NCBI GenBank assembly: GCA_050747525.1
Contig: JBOGOC010000045.1
Coordinates: 84,890 to 148,889 of the forward strand
DNA from: JBOGOC01 sp050747525
GTDB taxonomy: Bacteria; Acidobacteriota; Polarisedimenticolia; JACPZX01; DASXTC01
Length of the DNA stretch: 64,000 nt
Direction: 5' to 3'
Shown: positions 33,647 through 42,447 of the stretch, piece after piece
Layout of the letters: each line of letters starts with the position of its first letter
Position numbering within the stretch: position 1 is the stretch's first letter
The notes under the pieces: model-generated
The model's input: the letters and a program-made list of their open reading frames with translations, nothing else
Database searches by the model: none
What the model was told of the DNA's origin: nothing
Translations under genes and position numbers: made by a program

Positions 33647-33683
33647 AATTCCTCATCCGTCAACCACAGCAGAAGGAGCAGCC

Positions 33684-34139
33684 ATGCCCGTGAAGCCGGT
33701 GCCCGAGGGTTACCACACCGTCACGCCGTACCTCATCGTGCATCAGGGAACCGAGGCTCTTGCCTGGTACACGAAGGCCCTGGATGCCAAGGAGCTGATG
33801 CGCTTCGAGGTCGCCGGCGGCAAGATCGGCCACGCGGAGTTCAAGCTGGGCGACTCCATCGTGATGATGGCCGACGAGGCCCCGGAGATGGGGCACCGCA
33901 GCCCCAAGTCACTTGGGGGCGCCGGCGTGTCCCTGGCGATCTACGTGCCCGACGTGGACAAGGCCTATGCCCGGGCCATCGCGGCTGGAGGGAAGGAGAT
34001 CAAGCCGCTGGCCAATCAGTTCTACGGGGATCGCTCGGGGACCTTCCAGGATCCGTTCGGCCACGTGTGGACCATCGCCACCCACGTCGAGGACGTCACT
34101 CCGGACGAGATGAAGCGCCGCATGAAAGCGATGAAGTAG
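33684..34139 (+). CDS. VOC-family (glyoxalase-like, PhnB-type) protein
   Basis: This 151-residue protein has an AAGGAG site seven bases upstream. The sequence is a tandem beta-alpha-beta-beta-beta VOC fold of the PhnB/YdcJ-like type. The first half is VTPYLIVHQGTEALAWYTKAL ending at IVMMADE. The second half runs from VSLAIYVPDVDKAYARAIAAG to DRSGTFQDPFGHVWTIATH. The DPFGHxW motif is a strong family mark. Metal ligands of true glyoxalases are only partly present, and the substrate is unknown. It stands alone between the iron pair and a convergent DUF1579 gene. Confidence 0.85.
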   Translation: MPVKPVPEGYHTVTPYLIVHQGTEALAWYTKALDAKELMRFEVAGGKIGHAEFKLGDSIVMMADEAPEMGHRSPKSLGGAGVSLAIYVPDVDKAYARAIAAGGKEIKPLANQFYGDRSGTFQDPFGHVWTIATHVEDVTPDEMKRRMKAMK

Positions 34140-34184
34140 CTGCGATGGCCGGGCCCGGACGCCCGGGCCCGGCCGATCATCGGG

Positions 34185-34658
34185 TCACTTCTTCGTGTAC
34201 GTAGAGTCCATGAACTTCGCCCAGCTCTTGCCGTCCTGCGAGTTCTCGATGCTGAAGGTGTGCCGCCTGTCGTCCAGGAAGGTGTAGATGTACTTCGAGT
34301 GACCCATGGGGTTTTGCGACCTGAAGGTGAGGACATTCCCTTCCCAGGTCCCCTTGGCGGGCTTCCACTGCCCCATCCCCATCGAGTCGAACCAGTTGAG
34401 CGTGTAGCAGCCCTGCTGCGCGTCGTAGCCGAACACACCGTGCCCGCGGTAGTTGACCTTGCCGCCCCGCTCCTGCACGTAGTCGGTGATCACGAAGAAG
34501 CCGTCCAGATCGACGCGTCCCTCCGAGCGTCCCACCGCGGGGCCCCCCTTGGGGTCCCAGGGGCTGGGATGGAGGGTCTCCTCGCCGGTCCAGCGTCCGG
34601 CGAGAACCTGGAGCTTCTTGTGCTCCTCCTGCGGCGTGGGCATGCCCATCATGGTCAT
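34185..34658 (-). CDS. DUF1579-family protein
   Basis: The start at 34658 is preceded by AAAGGAGA, so a longer reading through the upstream gene is not needed. The 157-residue product is a DUF1579 lipocalin-like beta-barrel: HKKLQVLAGRWTGEE at the N-terminus, then GRVDLDGFFVITDYVQE, HGVFGYDAQQGCYTLNWFDS and FTFRSQNPMG-type strands. The family has no known function and may bind a small hydrophobic ligand in the cytoplasm. It is the last gene of the sigma factor-kinase operon. Confidence 0.85.
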   Translation of the reverse strand: MTMMGMPTPQEEHKKLQVLAGRWTGEETLHPSPWDPKGGPAVGRSEGRVDLDGFFVITDYVQERGGKVNYRGHGVFGYDAQQGCYTLNWFDSMGMGQWKPAKGTWEGNVLTFRSQNPMGHSKYIYTFLDDRRHTFSIENSQDGKSWAKFMDSTYTKK

Positions 34659-34689
34659 GGCATCGTCTCCTTTGAAAGGATTCTTCTCA

Positions 34690-35073
34690 TCATACGTGGG
34701 AATGCTGCGCGGTTTTCCCCAGGGGAGGCCGGCCGAATCGCTGAGTGGCGAAGCCGACCACGGCGCCCAGCGCCGTGCCGGGGAGCATGATCTCAAAGTA
34801 GTAGTGCTTGTTGTCGGGGTTAGGCATGGCGGCCACCAGGTAGCTGAGGGCCAGCCCCACCACCAGGCCGAACACGATCCCCATCGGCAGCGAATTCATG
34901 CGTCGGGCGAACACCCCCGCCAGCACGCCGGTGAGGAGTCCCTTGAAGGTGGATCCGATGATGATCTCGACGATGGCGGCCTTGACGTCGGGGTAGGGGT
35001 ACAGATATGCGGCGGATCCGTCGATGAGCCCCAGCAGGGCGCCCAGCAGCAGTCCCAGTACTGGTTTGGACAT
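34690..35073 (-). CDS. hypothetical four-segment membrane protein
   Basis: This 127-residue protein follows AAGGAGG. It has four hydrophobic segments (VLGLLLGALLGLIDGSAAYL, IVEIIIGSTFKGLLTGVLAGV, MGIVFGLVVGLALSYLVAAM, PGTALGAVVGFATQRFG), with Gly-rich faces suggestive of tight packing. No family is recognised. It lies between the Ser/Thr kinase and the DUF1579 gene on the same strand and could be a target or membrane anchor for that system. Confidence 0.65.
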   Translation of the reverse strand: MSKPVLGLLLGALLGLIDGSAAYLYPYPDVKAAIVEIIIGSTFKGLLTGVLAGVFARRMNSLPMGIVFGLVVGLALSYLVAAMPNPDNKHYYFEIMLPGTALGAVVGFATQRFGRPPLGKTAQHSHV

Positions 35074-35124
35074 GTCAATCCTCCTTGGTCTTCCTGTTCA
35101 ACCTTTCCCGGACTTCCTTGAGGC

Positions 35125-36186
35125 TCAGCGGCCCGTCACGACCAGCACGGTCACCCGCATGAGCAGGTACGCGGCCACGAGCAGGGCGAGGGTGCGGTGC
35201 TTCCGCAGCACCCGGGCCCCCTTTTCCAGGGGAGTCTCGCGGTGCGCGGCCACGGGGAGCCCGTCCAGGTACCGCTCGATGTCCCCCGCCATCTCCAGGG
35301 CCGATTCGTACCGCCCGGCCGGGTCCTTGGCCATCGCCTTGAGGCAGATCGATTGCAGGGAGCGCGGCACCGCGGGAACGGCCTGGCGCAGGGACGGTGG
35401 CGGGCTTTCGATCACGCGGGTCAGGACTTCCCGGGGTGAATCGCCCTCGAAGGGAGGGCGCCCCGACAGCAGGAAGTGGAGGATCCCGCCCAGCGCATGA
35501 ACGTCGGCGCGTGCGTCGAGCCGCTGGACTTCGCCGCGCGCCTGCTCGGGGGCCATCCAGGCGGGAGTGCCGATGACCGCTCCGGGGAGCGTGGCCGTGG
35601 GGCCGGGATGCGTTTCACCGGGACCGGACGTCCCGCCGGAGTGCCCCGCGGAAACCACCTCCGATGCGCCCAGCACCTTGGCCACCCCCCAGTCCATCAC
35701 CAGCGGCTCGCCGAACGGGCCCACCATGATGTTGTCGGGCTTGAGGTCCCTGTGGATCACGCCGCGCGCGTGCGCGAAGGCCACGGTGCCGCACACCGTC
35801 TGGAACAGCCGCAGCATGGCCGGTGAGGAGGGGCCTTCGGCCCGCCACTCGTCCAGCCTGCGTCCCCGCACCAGAGTCATGACGTAGAAGACCCGTCCAT
35901 CCGGGAGCGTGCCGGCGTCGTGCACCGGGATGATGTTGGGATGCTCGAGCCGCGCCAGGTGCCGGGCTTCGGCCATCAGGCGACCGGCCAGATCCCCTGA
36001 AGGATCGGGGGCGCTGAGCACCTTCATGGCCACCTCGCGCCCGAGCACCGTGTCGCGCACCGTGTAGATCGTCCCCATCCCGCCGCGCGCGATGCGCTCG
36101 GGATTCTCGTAGCGCGTGCCGGTCAGATCGGGCAGGTCGGCCACGTCGCGCAGGTGGCCCAGCATGCGATCGTCGAGAGGGCTCAC
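35125..36186 (-). CDS. Ser/Thr protein kinase with C-terminal membrane anchor
   Basis: The GTG at 36186 overlaps the sigma factor stop by four bases (GTGA). The 353-residue protein is a complete Hanks-type kinase. It has the glycine loop ARGGMGTIYTV, the lysine in VAMKVL, the catalytic loop HRDLKPDN, a metal motif DWG in place of DFG, and GTPAWMAPEQ. The substitution of DFG by DWG is common in planctomycete and acidobacterial kinases. One membrane segment lies at the extreme C-terminus with only a few residues after it. Coupling to an ECF-like sigma factor suggests that the kinase controls that factor or its targets by phosphorylation. Confidence 0.9.
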   Translation of the reverse strand: MSPLDDRMLGHLRDVADLPDLTGTRYENPERIARGGMGTIYTVRDTVLGREVAMKVLSAPDPSGDLAGRLMAEARHLARLEHPNIIPVHDAGTLPDGRVFYVMTLVRGRRLDEWRAEGPSSPAMLRLFQTVCGTVAFAHARGVIHRDLKPDNIMVGPFGEPLVMDWGVAKVLGASEVVSAGHSGGTSGPGETHPGPTATLPGAVIGTPAWMAPEQARGEVQRLDARADVHALGGILHFLLSGRPPFEGDSPREVLTRVIESPPPSLRQAVPAVPRSLQSICLKAMAKDPAGRYESALEMAGDIERYLDGLPVAAHRETPLEKGARVLRKHRTLALLVAAYLLMRVTVLVVTGR

Positions 36187-36962
36187 GGCGGGTCGAACCC
36201 CAGAAGCACGCGGGCCTCGCGGCGGAACTCCTCGTCGGTGGCGGTGATGTCGCGAAGCGCTTCGAGCAGGAGACGCCGCAGCTCGCGGCGCGCCCACGCC
36301 AGGTGGGTGGTGACCTGGGTGGCGCTCAGGCCGTGCCGCGTTCCCAGCGCCTCGTACGTCGGCCGGTCCCCCGCGGGGTCCCCCAGATCGTAGCGCTCGA
36401 AGATGTCGAAGTGAGCCTGTCGTCCGGACGCCTCGCAGTTGGCGCGCAGCGCGTCCACGGCGAGGCCGAACAGACTGCGCGCCCATTCGGCGTCGAAATA
36501 CCGATCGATCGAGTCGGGCGACGGGATGTCCGCGGCGGCCAGCTCCCCCTCGGCGGTCTCGAAGGCCAGTGGCAGAAGCGTCACCCCGCCCCCGCGCTTC
36601 AATCGGTGGGCGGCCTTCTCCTCGTTGGCCAGAAACCCCTCCAGGCACGTCCTCAGGAAGGTCCGGAACCGCGTGCGCGAGGGATCGTAGGGAGCGAAGA
36701 ACTCCTTCTGCATCGCCCGCAGGAAGAACTCCTGGGTCAGGTCCTGCGCGTCCTCGGCCCCTTTGTGCCAGCGCACGCGGATGTGCTTGTAGACGGGCTT
36801 CCAGTAGGCCGCCACGAGCGCTGCGTAGGATCGCTCTCTCTCGGCGGCATCGGCGCTGCGCGCGCCGTCCACGGCGGACCAGCGGGTGGTGGGGAACCCC
36901 CCGCCGGGGAATTTCCCGCCGGGGAATTTCCCGCCGCGTCCGTGAGCCGGATTGTCGGGCAC
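36183..36962 (-). CDS. ECF-like RNA polymerase sigma factor
   Basis: This 259-residue protein starts at GTG 36962, which sits seven bases after a -10 element. Residues ~10-24 are short Gly-Lys-Phe-Pro repeats. Region 2 follows (YAALVAAYWKPVYKHIR, EDAQDLTQEFFLRAM), with DPSRTRFRTFLRTCLEGFLAN after it, a layout typical of the large ECF-like group linked to kinases in Planctomycetes and Acidobacteria. Region 4 is at ~205-235 (YEALGTRHGLSATQVTTHLAWARRELRRLL). The downstream kinase overlaps it. Together they likely form a signalling pair. Confidence 0.87.
   Translation of the reverse strand: MPDNPAHGRGGKFPGGKFPGGGFPTTRWSAVDGARSADAAERERSYAALVAAYWKPVYKHIRVRWHKGAEDAQDLTQEFFLRAMQKEFFAPYDPSRTRFRTFLRTCLEGFLANEEKAAHRLKRGGGVTLLPLAFETAEGELAAADIPSPDSIDRYFDAEWARSLFGLAVDALRANCEASGRQAHFDIFERYDLGDPAGDRPTYEALGTRHGLSATQVTTHLAWARRELRRLLLEALRDITATDEEFRREARVLLGFDPP
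36903..36935. repeat. 15-bp tandem repeat at the 5' end of the sigma factor gene
   Basis: GCCGGGGAATTTCCC occurs twice in tandem (36903-36917, 36918-36932), with a degenerate third unit on the side of the lower coordinates. In the reading frame each unit adds five residues (GGKFP). Copy number may vary by slippage without changing frame. Confidence 0.6.
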
Positions 36963-36969
36963 GGAGCGC

Positions 36970-36999
36970 AGGCTAGCGTCGCGCGGCGGGGGGCGTCAA
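36970..36999 (-). promoter_or_regulatory. near-leaderless promoter of the sigma factor-kinase operon
   Basis: On the minus strand, TTGACG (36999-36994), an 18-bp spacer and TAGCCT (36975-36970) end seven bases before the GTG at 36962. The hexamers are the same as those before the PhzF gene. Confidence 0.5.
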
Positions 37000-37014
37000 G
37001 ACGGTGAAGGACCC

Positions 37015-37281
37015 TCAACGCGTGGGACGCCCCGTCCCCGGCTCGGGCGGATCCCCTCCCGGCTCGGCCTCCTGGTGCAGCTCGGTCTTGGCCTTGCGCA
37101 GGGCTTCGGCGCGCTGGGGCTCGAAGACGTCCTGAATCGCCTGCATGGCGTTGCCGGCCAGGTTGGTCTTCCCCTTCATCGCTTCGTAGTCTTCGTCGCT
37201 CAGGCGGCGTGGCCGTGCGAGGGCGAGCAGCCCCCCGATCATCAGCACGGCCAGTCCGGCATAGAGGAGCAGATCCACCAT
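37015..37281 (-). CDS. small single-span membrane protein
   Basis: The start at 37281 was preferred because a good -10 (TATACT, 37296-37291) lies nine bases upstream and the protein then opens directly with a membrane segment (VDLLLYAGLAVLMIGGLLAL). The 88-residue product continues as a charged cytoplasmic helix (LSDEDYEAMKGKTN) and a Pro/Gly-rich tail. No family is recognised. The sigma factor operon begins 53 bases downstream of it with its own promoter. Confidence 0.5.
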   Translation of the reverse strand: MVDLLLYAGLAVLMIGGLLALARPRRLSDEDYEAMKGKTNLAGNAMQAIQDVFEPQRAEALRKAKTELHQEAEPGGDPPEPGTGRPTR

Positions 37282-37333
37282 GGGACGCCCAGTATAGGGC
37301 CTGAAGGGAACCCGAGGCCGAGTCTGCCCGTAG

Positions 37334-38983
37334 ATGACTGGCATGCGGCGTATCGCACCGTTTCGCTACAGCCTCGCCCTCCTGGGGAGGTGTCTCTGCC
37401 TGGTGGCGGGCGCGGGCCCTGCTTTCGCCGGCACGCCCGCCCTGCCGGCGCGCCACGTCGTGCTGGATCTGCCCGGCCCGCCGGCCTCCATCGTCCCCGC
37501 CGACCTGAACGACGACGGCGAGATGGACCTGGCGGTGGTGGTCCTGTACAGCGAGTACGAGGAGCTGGAGTTCGAGAAGGCCCAGGGGTTCGTCCAGTTC
37601 ACCGAGATCGTCCCGGCTCTCTTCGAGCGCCGGCAGCTGAGGGGGTGGTTGCGGCAGCCCGATGGGTCCTACACCCCGGCGGGCCCCCCGATGGAGATGC
37701 CCACCTCCCTCCTGTCGATCGAGGCCGGCACGGGGGGCACCCCCCTGATCGCCCTGACCGACGACGGGGTCGCGCGCCTGCGACTCTCCGGGCCCGCGGG
37801 GAGCGCGGTCTTCGTCATGGAGCCGGTCATCACGGCGGCTCCGGCCCTGCGGGGGGCCGGCTCGTTCATCCCGGGGCTCGACCTGCTGCGTGATATGGAC
37901 GGCAAGGCGGGAGAAGAGCTGCTCATGCCGGGTCTGGGCGGCTTGACCGTGCATACCGCGACGCCGGCCGGATTCAGTCCCGCCACCGCCGAGCCGCTGA
38001 GCCTGCCCAACGATCTCAGGGGAACGGGATCGAACGGGGACGGACAGTGGCGCCGCTACCCGATGCCGCGGGTGGAAGACGTGGATGGGGATCGCGTTCC
38101 GGATCTGCTGGTCCTGGATCGTCCCGGTGGAGAGGAAGCGAGCGCGCGGCGCGTTCTTGTCCTTCGAGGGACGGGCGGAGGACGGTACGAAGCGCCACGC
38201 ACGATCGATGTCCGCTGCCCCGATCCGCTGGACCAGGGCGGAGAGCTGGCTTACGCCGGCGATCTGGATGGCGACGGGCGGGCTGAGCTGGTGTTCCGGT
38301 CCGACAAGGAAGATGAAGACGACGGGCTCGACGAGGCCAGAGAGCCGAAAGGGACCTACCGCTTCCATCACCTTGGCTCCGATCTCACGCCGCAACGTTC
38401 TCCCTACGCGAAGCTGGACGTCGTCGGACACGGTTTCGGCGGCGGCTGGCCCCACTTCTCCGGCAACGAATTCAGGGATCTGGATGGCGACGGCCGGCGC
38501 GATCTTCTCACCCTGACCCTCGACTTCTCCTTCATGCAGATCATGCGCGTGATCACCACGAAGAAGTTCGGGATGAAGATGCACTTCCAGCCCTGGGTGC
38601 AGGGGCCGGACGGCACGTTCACGAAAGTGCCCGGGCAGGATCTGTCCGCGAAGTTCCTGGTGGACTTCGACAACTTCAGGATGTCGCGTCTGCCGCTGTT
38701 CGCCGGGGACTTCGACGGAGACCACGCGGTGGATTTCGTGGAGATGACCGGGGGGCGCGTGGTGCGCATCCGGCGGGGTCACCGGGGCTGCTCGTACAGT
38801 CCGGGGGCCGACTGGGAGCTGAAGCTCGAGGAGGAGCCGCAGGATCCGGGCCTGCTGCGCGTGGCCGACCTGGATGGCGACGGGTTGTCCGACATGGCCC
38901 AGACTCGTGCGCTGGACGTCGAGACGGACGGCGCCACCGCGCCGGTGAAGCTGGATCTCTACCTGAGCCGGGGGGCCCGGTGA
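37334..38983 (+). CDS. secreted VCBS/FG-GAP repeat protein (first of a coupled pair)
   Basis: This 549-residue protein could start at 37334 or at the in-frame ATG at 37343. It has a signal peptide ending near GPAFAG. The mature part has calcium-loop repeats of the VCBS/FG-GAP kind (ADLNDDGEMDLAVV, DVDGDRVPDLLVL, DLDGDGRAELVF, DLDGDGRRDLLTL, DFDGDHAVDFVEM, DLDGDGLSDMAQ), predicting a beta-propeller. It has no ASPIC domain. The stop overlaps the start of a second such gene, so the two are probably co-translated and may form a complex. Function is unknown. Confidence 0.75.
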   Translation: MTGMRRIAPFRYSLALLGRCLCLVAGAGPAFAGTPALPARHVVLDLPGPPASIVPADLNDDGEMDLAVVVLYSEYEELEFEKAQGFVQFTEIVPALFERRQLRGWLRQPDGSYTPAGPPMEMPTSLLSIEAGTGGTPLIALTDDGVARLRLSGPAGSAVFVMEPVITAAPALRGAGSFIPGLDLLRDMDGKAGEELLMPGLGGLTVHTATPAGFSPATAEPLSLPNDLRGTGSNGDGQWRRYPMPRVEDVDGDRVPDLLVLDRPGGEEASARRVLVLRGTGGGRYEAPRTIDVRCPDPLDQGGELAYAGDLDGDGRAELVFRSDKEDEDDGLDEAREPKGTYRFHHLGSDLTPQRSPYAKLDVVGHGFGGGWPHFSGNEFRDLDGDGRRDLLTLTLDFSFMQIMRVITTKKFGMKMHFQPWVQGPDGTFTKVPGQDLSAKFLVDFDNFRMSRLPLFAGDFDGDHAVDFVEMTGGRVVRIRRGHRGCSYSPGADWELKLEEEPQDPGLLRVADLDGDGLSDMAQTRALDVETDGATAPVKLDLYLSRGAR

Positions 38984-40548
38984 GTCGGGCGCCCGCCGGC
39001 CGGCTCGCCCTCGTGGCGTGCGTTCTCGCGCTCGCGGTGGCGTCCGTGGCGGGGGAACCCGCGCGCGCCTCATCGATGGTGCGCGTGGTCCCCGGCTCGG
39101 GAGACGGTGCCGAGAGGGTGGAGGCCGTGCTGCCTGGCCGCCTGGTGGACTGGACCGCCCCGCTCGCCGCAGGGGGCGGCCGGTCGGTGATGCTGCTCGC
39201 GGTCGAGAAGGCCGAGGAGACCGAAGCGGAGGAGCCCGATGAGGGGCTCAACCCTTGCGCGGCGGAGGATGCAGCCCGCACCGCCCCGAGGCCGCGGATC
39301 CTGCTGGAGCTCGATCTGGCGTCGGGAACACTCAGGACCGTGGCGGACGGAATCCCCGCGGGCTGCGGCCGCCTGCTGAGTGTCGATCGGGACGCGGGCG
39401 GCGCGCAGGAGGTTCTCATCGCATGCAACGGGGGGTTCTTCCATCCGGACGCAGCTTCGGGGAAGCTCACTCCCCTCATCGAAGACGCCGGCATCCGCGC
39501 CGGAGGCCTGCTGCAGGGGCCGGATTTCGCCGCGGCGGGGATCGTGGCCGTGCAGAACATGGGAGACGCGCGCTTCTTCCATCGTGATGAGGGTGGAAGC
39601 TGGAAACTGCTGGCGAGCGCGGCGCTTCCGCTCAGCGTCTCGCGCCACCATGGCGAGCTGCGGCTGGAGACTGCCTCGCTGAAGCAGGTGGGCCGGCCGT
39701 CTCCCTCGGGGCCACTCTTCGCCTTCGGCCCGGAGCATCACGGAGGGAGCCGCCTGCGCACGGTCCTGTTCGATCCGGGTGCGGGCGGCGAGGCGGGACG
39801 GCAGGAAGTCTGGTCCAGATTCCCGCGGCCGGAAGTCCCTCTCGCCTCGACCTATGCGTTGCTGGACGGACATCCGGCCCTGATCGTGGCGTCGCGCTCC
39901 GCCGAGAAGCTCAGCTTCTTCGAGGAGCAGAGCCTGAGGCTGTTCCTGCTCGACGAGAAGGATCGCAGCCGCACCGGGACGCCGCCGCTTCTGGCCACAG
40001 AGAGCCACGCCAACCTGTGGCAGGTGATGCATCCCCGGATCGTCGATCTCGACGGCGATGGACGCCAGGATCTGGTGACCGCCTACTGGAAGGGCCTCAA
40101 GGACACACGCCTGGTGCTGGATGCGTGGATGCGCCGTCCCGACGGGACATTCAAGGCCAGTCCCGCCACCACCGAGTTCGACATCCTCCAGGCCAACCGC
40201 GGAATCCTCTCCTACGGCCACGACATCGACGGCGACGGCCTGGGCGATCTGGCGGTGCACGCAGGCGGGCGCCTGACCATCTTCCGGGGGGCCCGCCCGC
40301 GGCCCGACGGTCGAGGTCTCGTGGAAACCCGTGCTCGATGGTCGATTTCCGCGGAGGTTGCGGGGAGGAAGAACGACTTCGACATGGACTTCTCGATGTC
40401 CGACGAGGGAGGGCTCCAGTTCAGCGCAAGCCCGCCTCCCCCGGCCATCGTGCCGCTCGACCTCGACGGCGACGGACGCCTGGAGGTCGTGATCCCCGGG
40501 GGGGAAGAGTCGGGCCATTTCACGGTGGTGCGGCTCAGGGACAGGTGA
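38980..40548 (+). CDS. secreted VCBS/FG-GAP repeat protein (second of a coupled pair)
   Basis: The GTG start overlaps the upstream stop by four bases. The 522-residue protein has a signal peptide (LALVACVLALAVASVAG). Clear VCBS loops occur only in its C-terminal third (DLDGDGRQDLVTA, DIDGDGLGDLAVH, DLDGDGRLEVVIP). The middle is more diverged but has similar strand spacing, with periodic phrases such as GDARFFHRDEGGSWKLL. It is likely also a propeller. The paired arrangement with the upstream gene is the main clue to a shared role. Confidence 0.7.
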   Translation: MSRAPAGRLALVACVLALAVASVAGEPARASSMVRVVPGSGDGAERVEAVLPGRLVDWTAPLAAGGGRSVMLLAVEKAEETEAEEPDEGLNPCAAEDAARTAPRPRILLELDLASGTLRTVADGIPAGCGRLLSVDRDAGGAQEVLIACNGGFFHPDAASGKLTPLIEDAGIRAGGLLQGPDFAAAGIVAVQNMGDARFFHRDEGGSWKLLASAALPLSVSRHHGELRLETASLKQVGRPSPSGPLFAFGPEHHGGSRLRTVLFDPGAGGEAGRQEVWSRFPRPEVPLASTYALLDGHPALIVASRSAEKLSFFEEQSLRLFLLDEKDRSRTGTPPLLATESHANLWQVMHPRIVDLDGDGRQDLVTAYWKGLKDTRLVLDAWMRRPDGTFKASPATTEFDILQANRGILSYGHDIDGDGLGDLAVHAGGRLTIFRGARPRPDGRGLVETRARWSISAEVAGRKNDFDMDFSMSDEGGLQFSASPPPPAIVPLDLDGDGRLEVVIPGGEESGHFTVVRLRDR

Positions 40549-40649
40549 CGCCGCCGTCCGTGCAACATGGCGGGCGCGTCTTCGTATCAGAGGCATTGAA
40601 GATCCCGGCGCGGGACCGGCCTTCCGCCCATCTACGGAGGCACGGTTCG

Positions 40650-41102
40650 ATGCGCGCTCCCCGGGTCCTGATCGCCCTCCTGCTGGCGGCCCTTCCGCTG
40701 CTGGCCTTCCTGCCGTCGGGCATGCGCTGGCGCGCCGCGGGGGAGCCGCTCTGGGATCAGGTACGGGCCTCCGAGCTGGTCGTGCTGGCCGACGTCATCG
40801 AGGTTTCCGACGACTGCTCGAACATGCCCGAAGGGACCGACCGGGTCGCTCACCTGAGAGTGCTGGAGGCCTGGAAGGGGCAGGCGCCGGGCCTCCTCCA
40901 GGTGCCGTTCAACGACTATCTGCTGTGGCCCCCTCCACCCCGCTACCGGCCTGGTGAGACGGTCGTCGCATTCCTGCGCCGTGATGGGAGATCCTGGACC
41001 ACCGTCGGGATGGGAGCCGGAGCGCTGGAGCCCACGCCGAGCGCCATCAGCGAGCTCAGGGCGCGCGTGCGGCGTCTTGTGGCGATGCAGGCGGAGGCCT
41101 GA
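40650..41102 (+). CDS. hypothetical secreted protein
   Basis: The ATG at 40650 follows ACGGAGG by nine bases and leads into a signal peptide (VLIALLLAALPLLAFLP). The 150-residue product contains a beta-rich segment (ASELVVLADVIEVSDDC, AHLRVLEAWKG, YRPGETVVAFLRRDG) that resembles secreted domains often followed by a C-terminal anchor, but no anchor is present. No family is assigned. Its stop lies four bases from the end of the convergent kinase gene, so there is no room for a separate terminator. Confidence 0.6.
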   Translation: MRAPRVLIALLLAALPLLAFLPSGMRWRAAGEPLWDQVRASELVVLADVIEVSDDCSNMPEGTDRVAHLRVLEAWKGQAPGLLQVPFNDYLLWPPPPRYRPGETVVAFLRRDGRSWTTVGMGAGALEPTPSAISELRARVRRLVAMQAEA

Positions 41103-41106
41103 AGCT

Positions 41107-42444
41107 TCACGCGATCAGCTTCAGCCGGGCCTCGCATCCGGGCGCCCCACGCCGGTTGGCCACCACCAGCGTTCCCCCGTGCGCCTCCGCGATCTGGCGG
41201 CTCAGCACCAGGCCGATGCCGCTCCCCCCGGGCTTGGTGGTGAAGAAGGGGACGAACAGGTTCGCCGTGCTGGAGAGCCCCGGACCGTCGTCCTCCACCA
41301 CGACGTCCACGGCCGGGCCGTTCCGGGACCACGACACACGGACCCCTCCTCCCGTCTCCAGCGCCGCGTCGGCGGCGTTGCGGACCAGGTTGATCAGGAG
41401 CTGCTCGATCTGGTCGGCGTCGGCTCTCACCGTGACGTCGGGGCCGGGGACGAGCGTGACCGGGACCCGCGTCTCCAGGCCCGCCACGCGCCGCACCAGG
41501 GGCGCGAGCTCCATGGGCATGAGGCGCGGGCCCGGCAGCCGGGCGAGGCGCGCGTAGGCGTCCATGAAACGGCTCAGCGACTCGGCGCGCCCCGCGATCA
41601 CCTCCAGGCCGCGGCGGGCGTCCTGCTCCCAGTCGGCCGGCCGCGGCGCGCGGGACATCAGGGAGCCCAGGCTTCCGGCGATGGATCGGATGGGGGCCAG
41701 CGAGTTGTTCAGCTCGTGGCCCATGACGCGGATGAGGCGTTGCCAGGCTTCGCGCTCCTCCTGGCGCAGGGCCCGGCTCACGTCGGTCAGGACCAGCAGC
41801 TGCATGGGCATCCCTCCCTGGCGGAAGGTCGAGCGGCGGGCTTCCCAGCGCCCGCTCCCTCCGGGGAAGTCCCGGTCGATCACGGCCTGTGTGTCGTCCG
41901 CGAGGCAGTCGAGCAGCCCCAGCTCCGCCGCGGACGCCCCCATCAGCCGCTCGGCCGGCTGCCCCAGCAGGCGCTCGGCGGCGCGGTTGGCCAGGCGCAG
42001 GGTCTCATCTTCATCGAACGCGAAGACCGCCACGTCGATGCGCGCCATGATCACGCGCAGCAGCGCGGTGGCCTCCAGCGCGTCGAGTCTCTGGTGGCGC
42101 ATCATGGAGGCCAGCGCGTTGACCTCGAGCATGACCTCTCCCATCGCGTCGTCGCGCCGGGCACCCGCGCCGCGGATGGAATGGTCGCCTTCCCGAAGGG
42201 CTCCGATCAAGTTGGCGATGGTCTGCAACGGCAGGACGATGCGGCGCCGCAGGCTGAAGGCCATGGCGAGCCAGATGAGGAGCACGAGAACGGTCAGGGT
42301 CCAGCGGGTGCGCGCTTCGTAGTCCCCCGTCCACAGGAGAGCCATCCCCAGGGCGCCCCCGGGAAGCCCCGTCCCCAGGGCCATCCACAGGACGCGCCGC
42401 TCCCAGGACCTGCGTCTGCGGGGGACGGGCCGCGTCGGCTTCAT
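41107..42444 (-). CDS. membrane sensor histidine kinase, NtrY-like
   Basis: This 445-residue protein has two membrane segments (~18-37 and ~48-66) enclosing a very short periplasmic loop, then a HAMP-like linker and a PAS domain (~125-220). The dimerisation domain has His243 in MGHELNNSLAPI. The ATPase domain has LLINLVRNAADAAL, DDGPGL and GSGIGLVLSRQIAEAHGG. With almost no periplasmic sensor, the input is likely in the membrane or the PAS pocket. It follows the sigma-54 activator by three bases and should phosphorylate it. It closes the ten-gene ABC operon. Confidence 0.9.
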   Translation of the reverse strand: MKPTRPVPRRRRSWERRVLWMALGTGLPGGALGMALLWTGDYEARTRWTLTVLVLLIWLAMAFSLRRRIVLPLQTIANLIGALREGDHSIRGAGARRDDAMGEVMLEVNALASMMRHQRLDALEATALLRVIMARIDVAVFAFDEDETLRLANRAAERLLGQPAERLMGASAAELGLLDCLADDTQAVIDRDFPGGSGRWEARRSTFRQGGMPMQLLVLTDVSRALRQEEREAWQRLIRVMGHELNNSLAPIRSIAGSLGSLMSRAPRPADWEQDARRGLEVIAGRAESLSRFMDAYARLARLPGPRLMPMELAPLVRRVAGLETRVPVTLVPGPDVTVRADADQIEQLLINLVRNAADAALETGGGVRVSWSRNGPAVDVVVEDDGPGLSSTANLFVPFFTTKPGGSGIGLVLSRQIAEAHGGTLVVANRRGAPGCEARLKLIA

Positions 42445-42447
42445 CGA

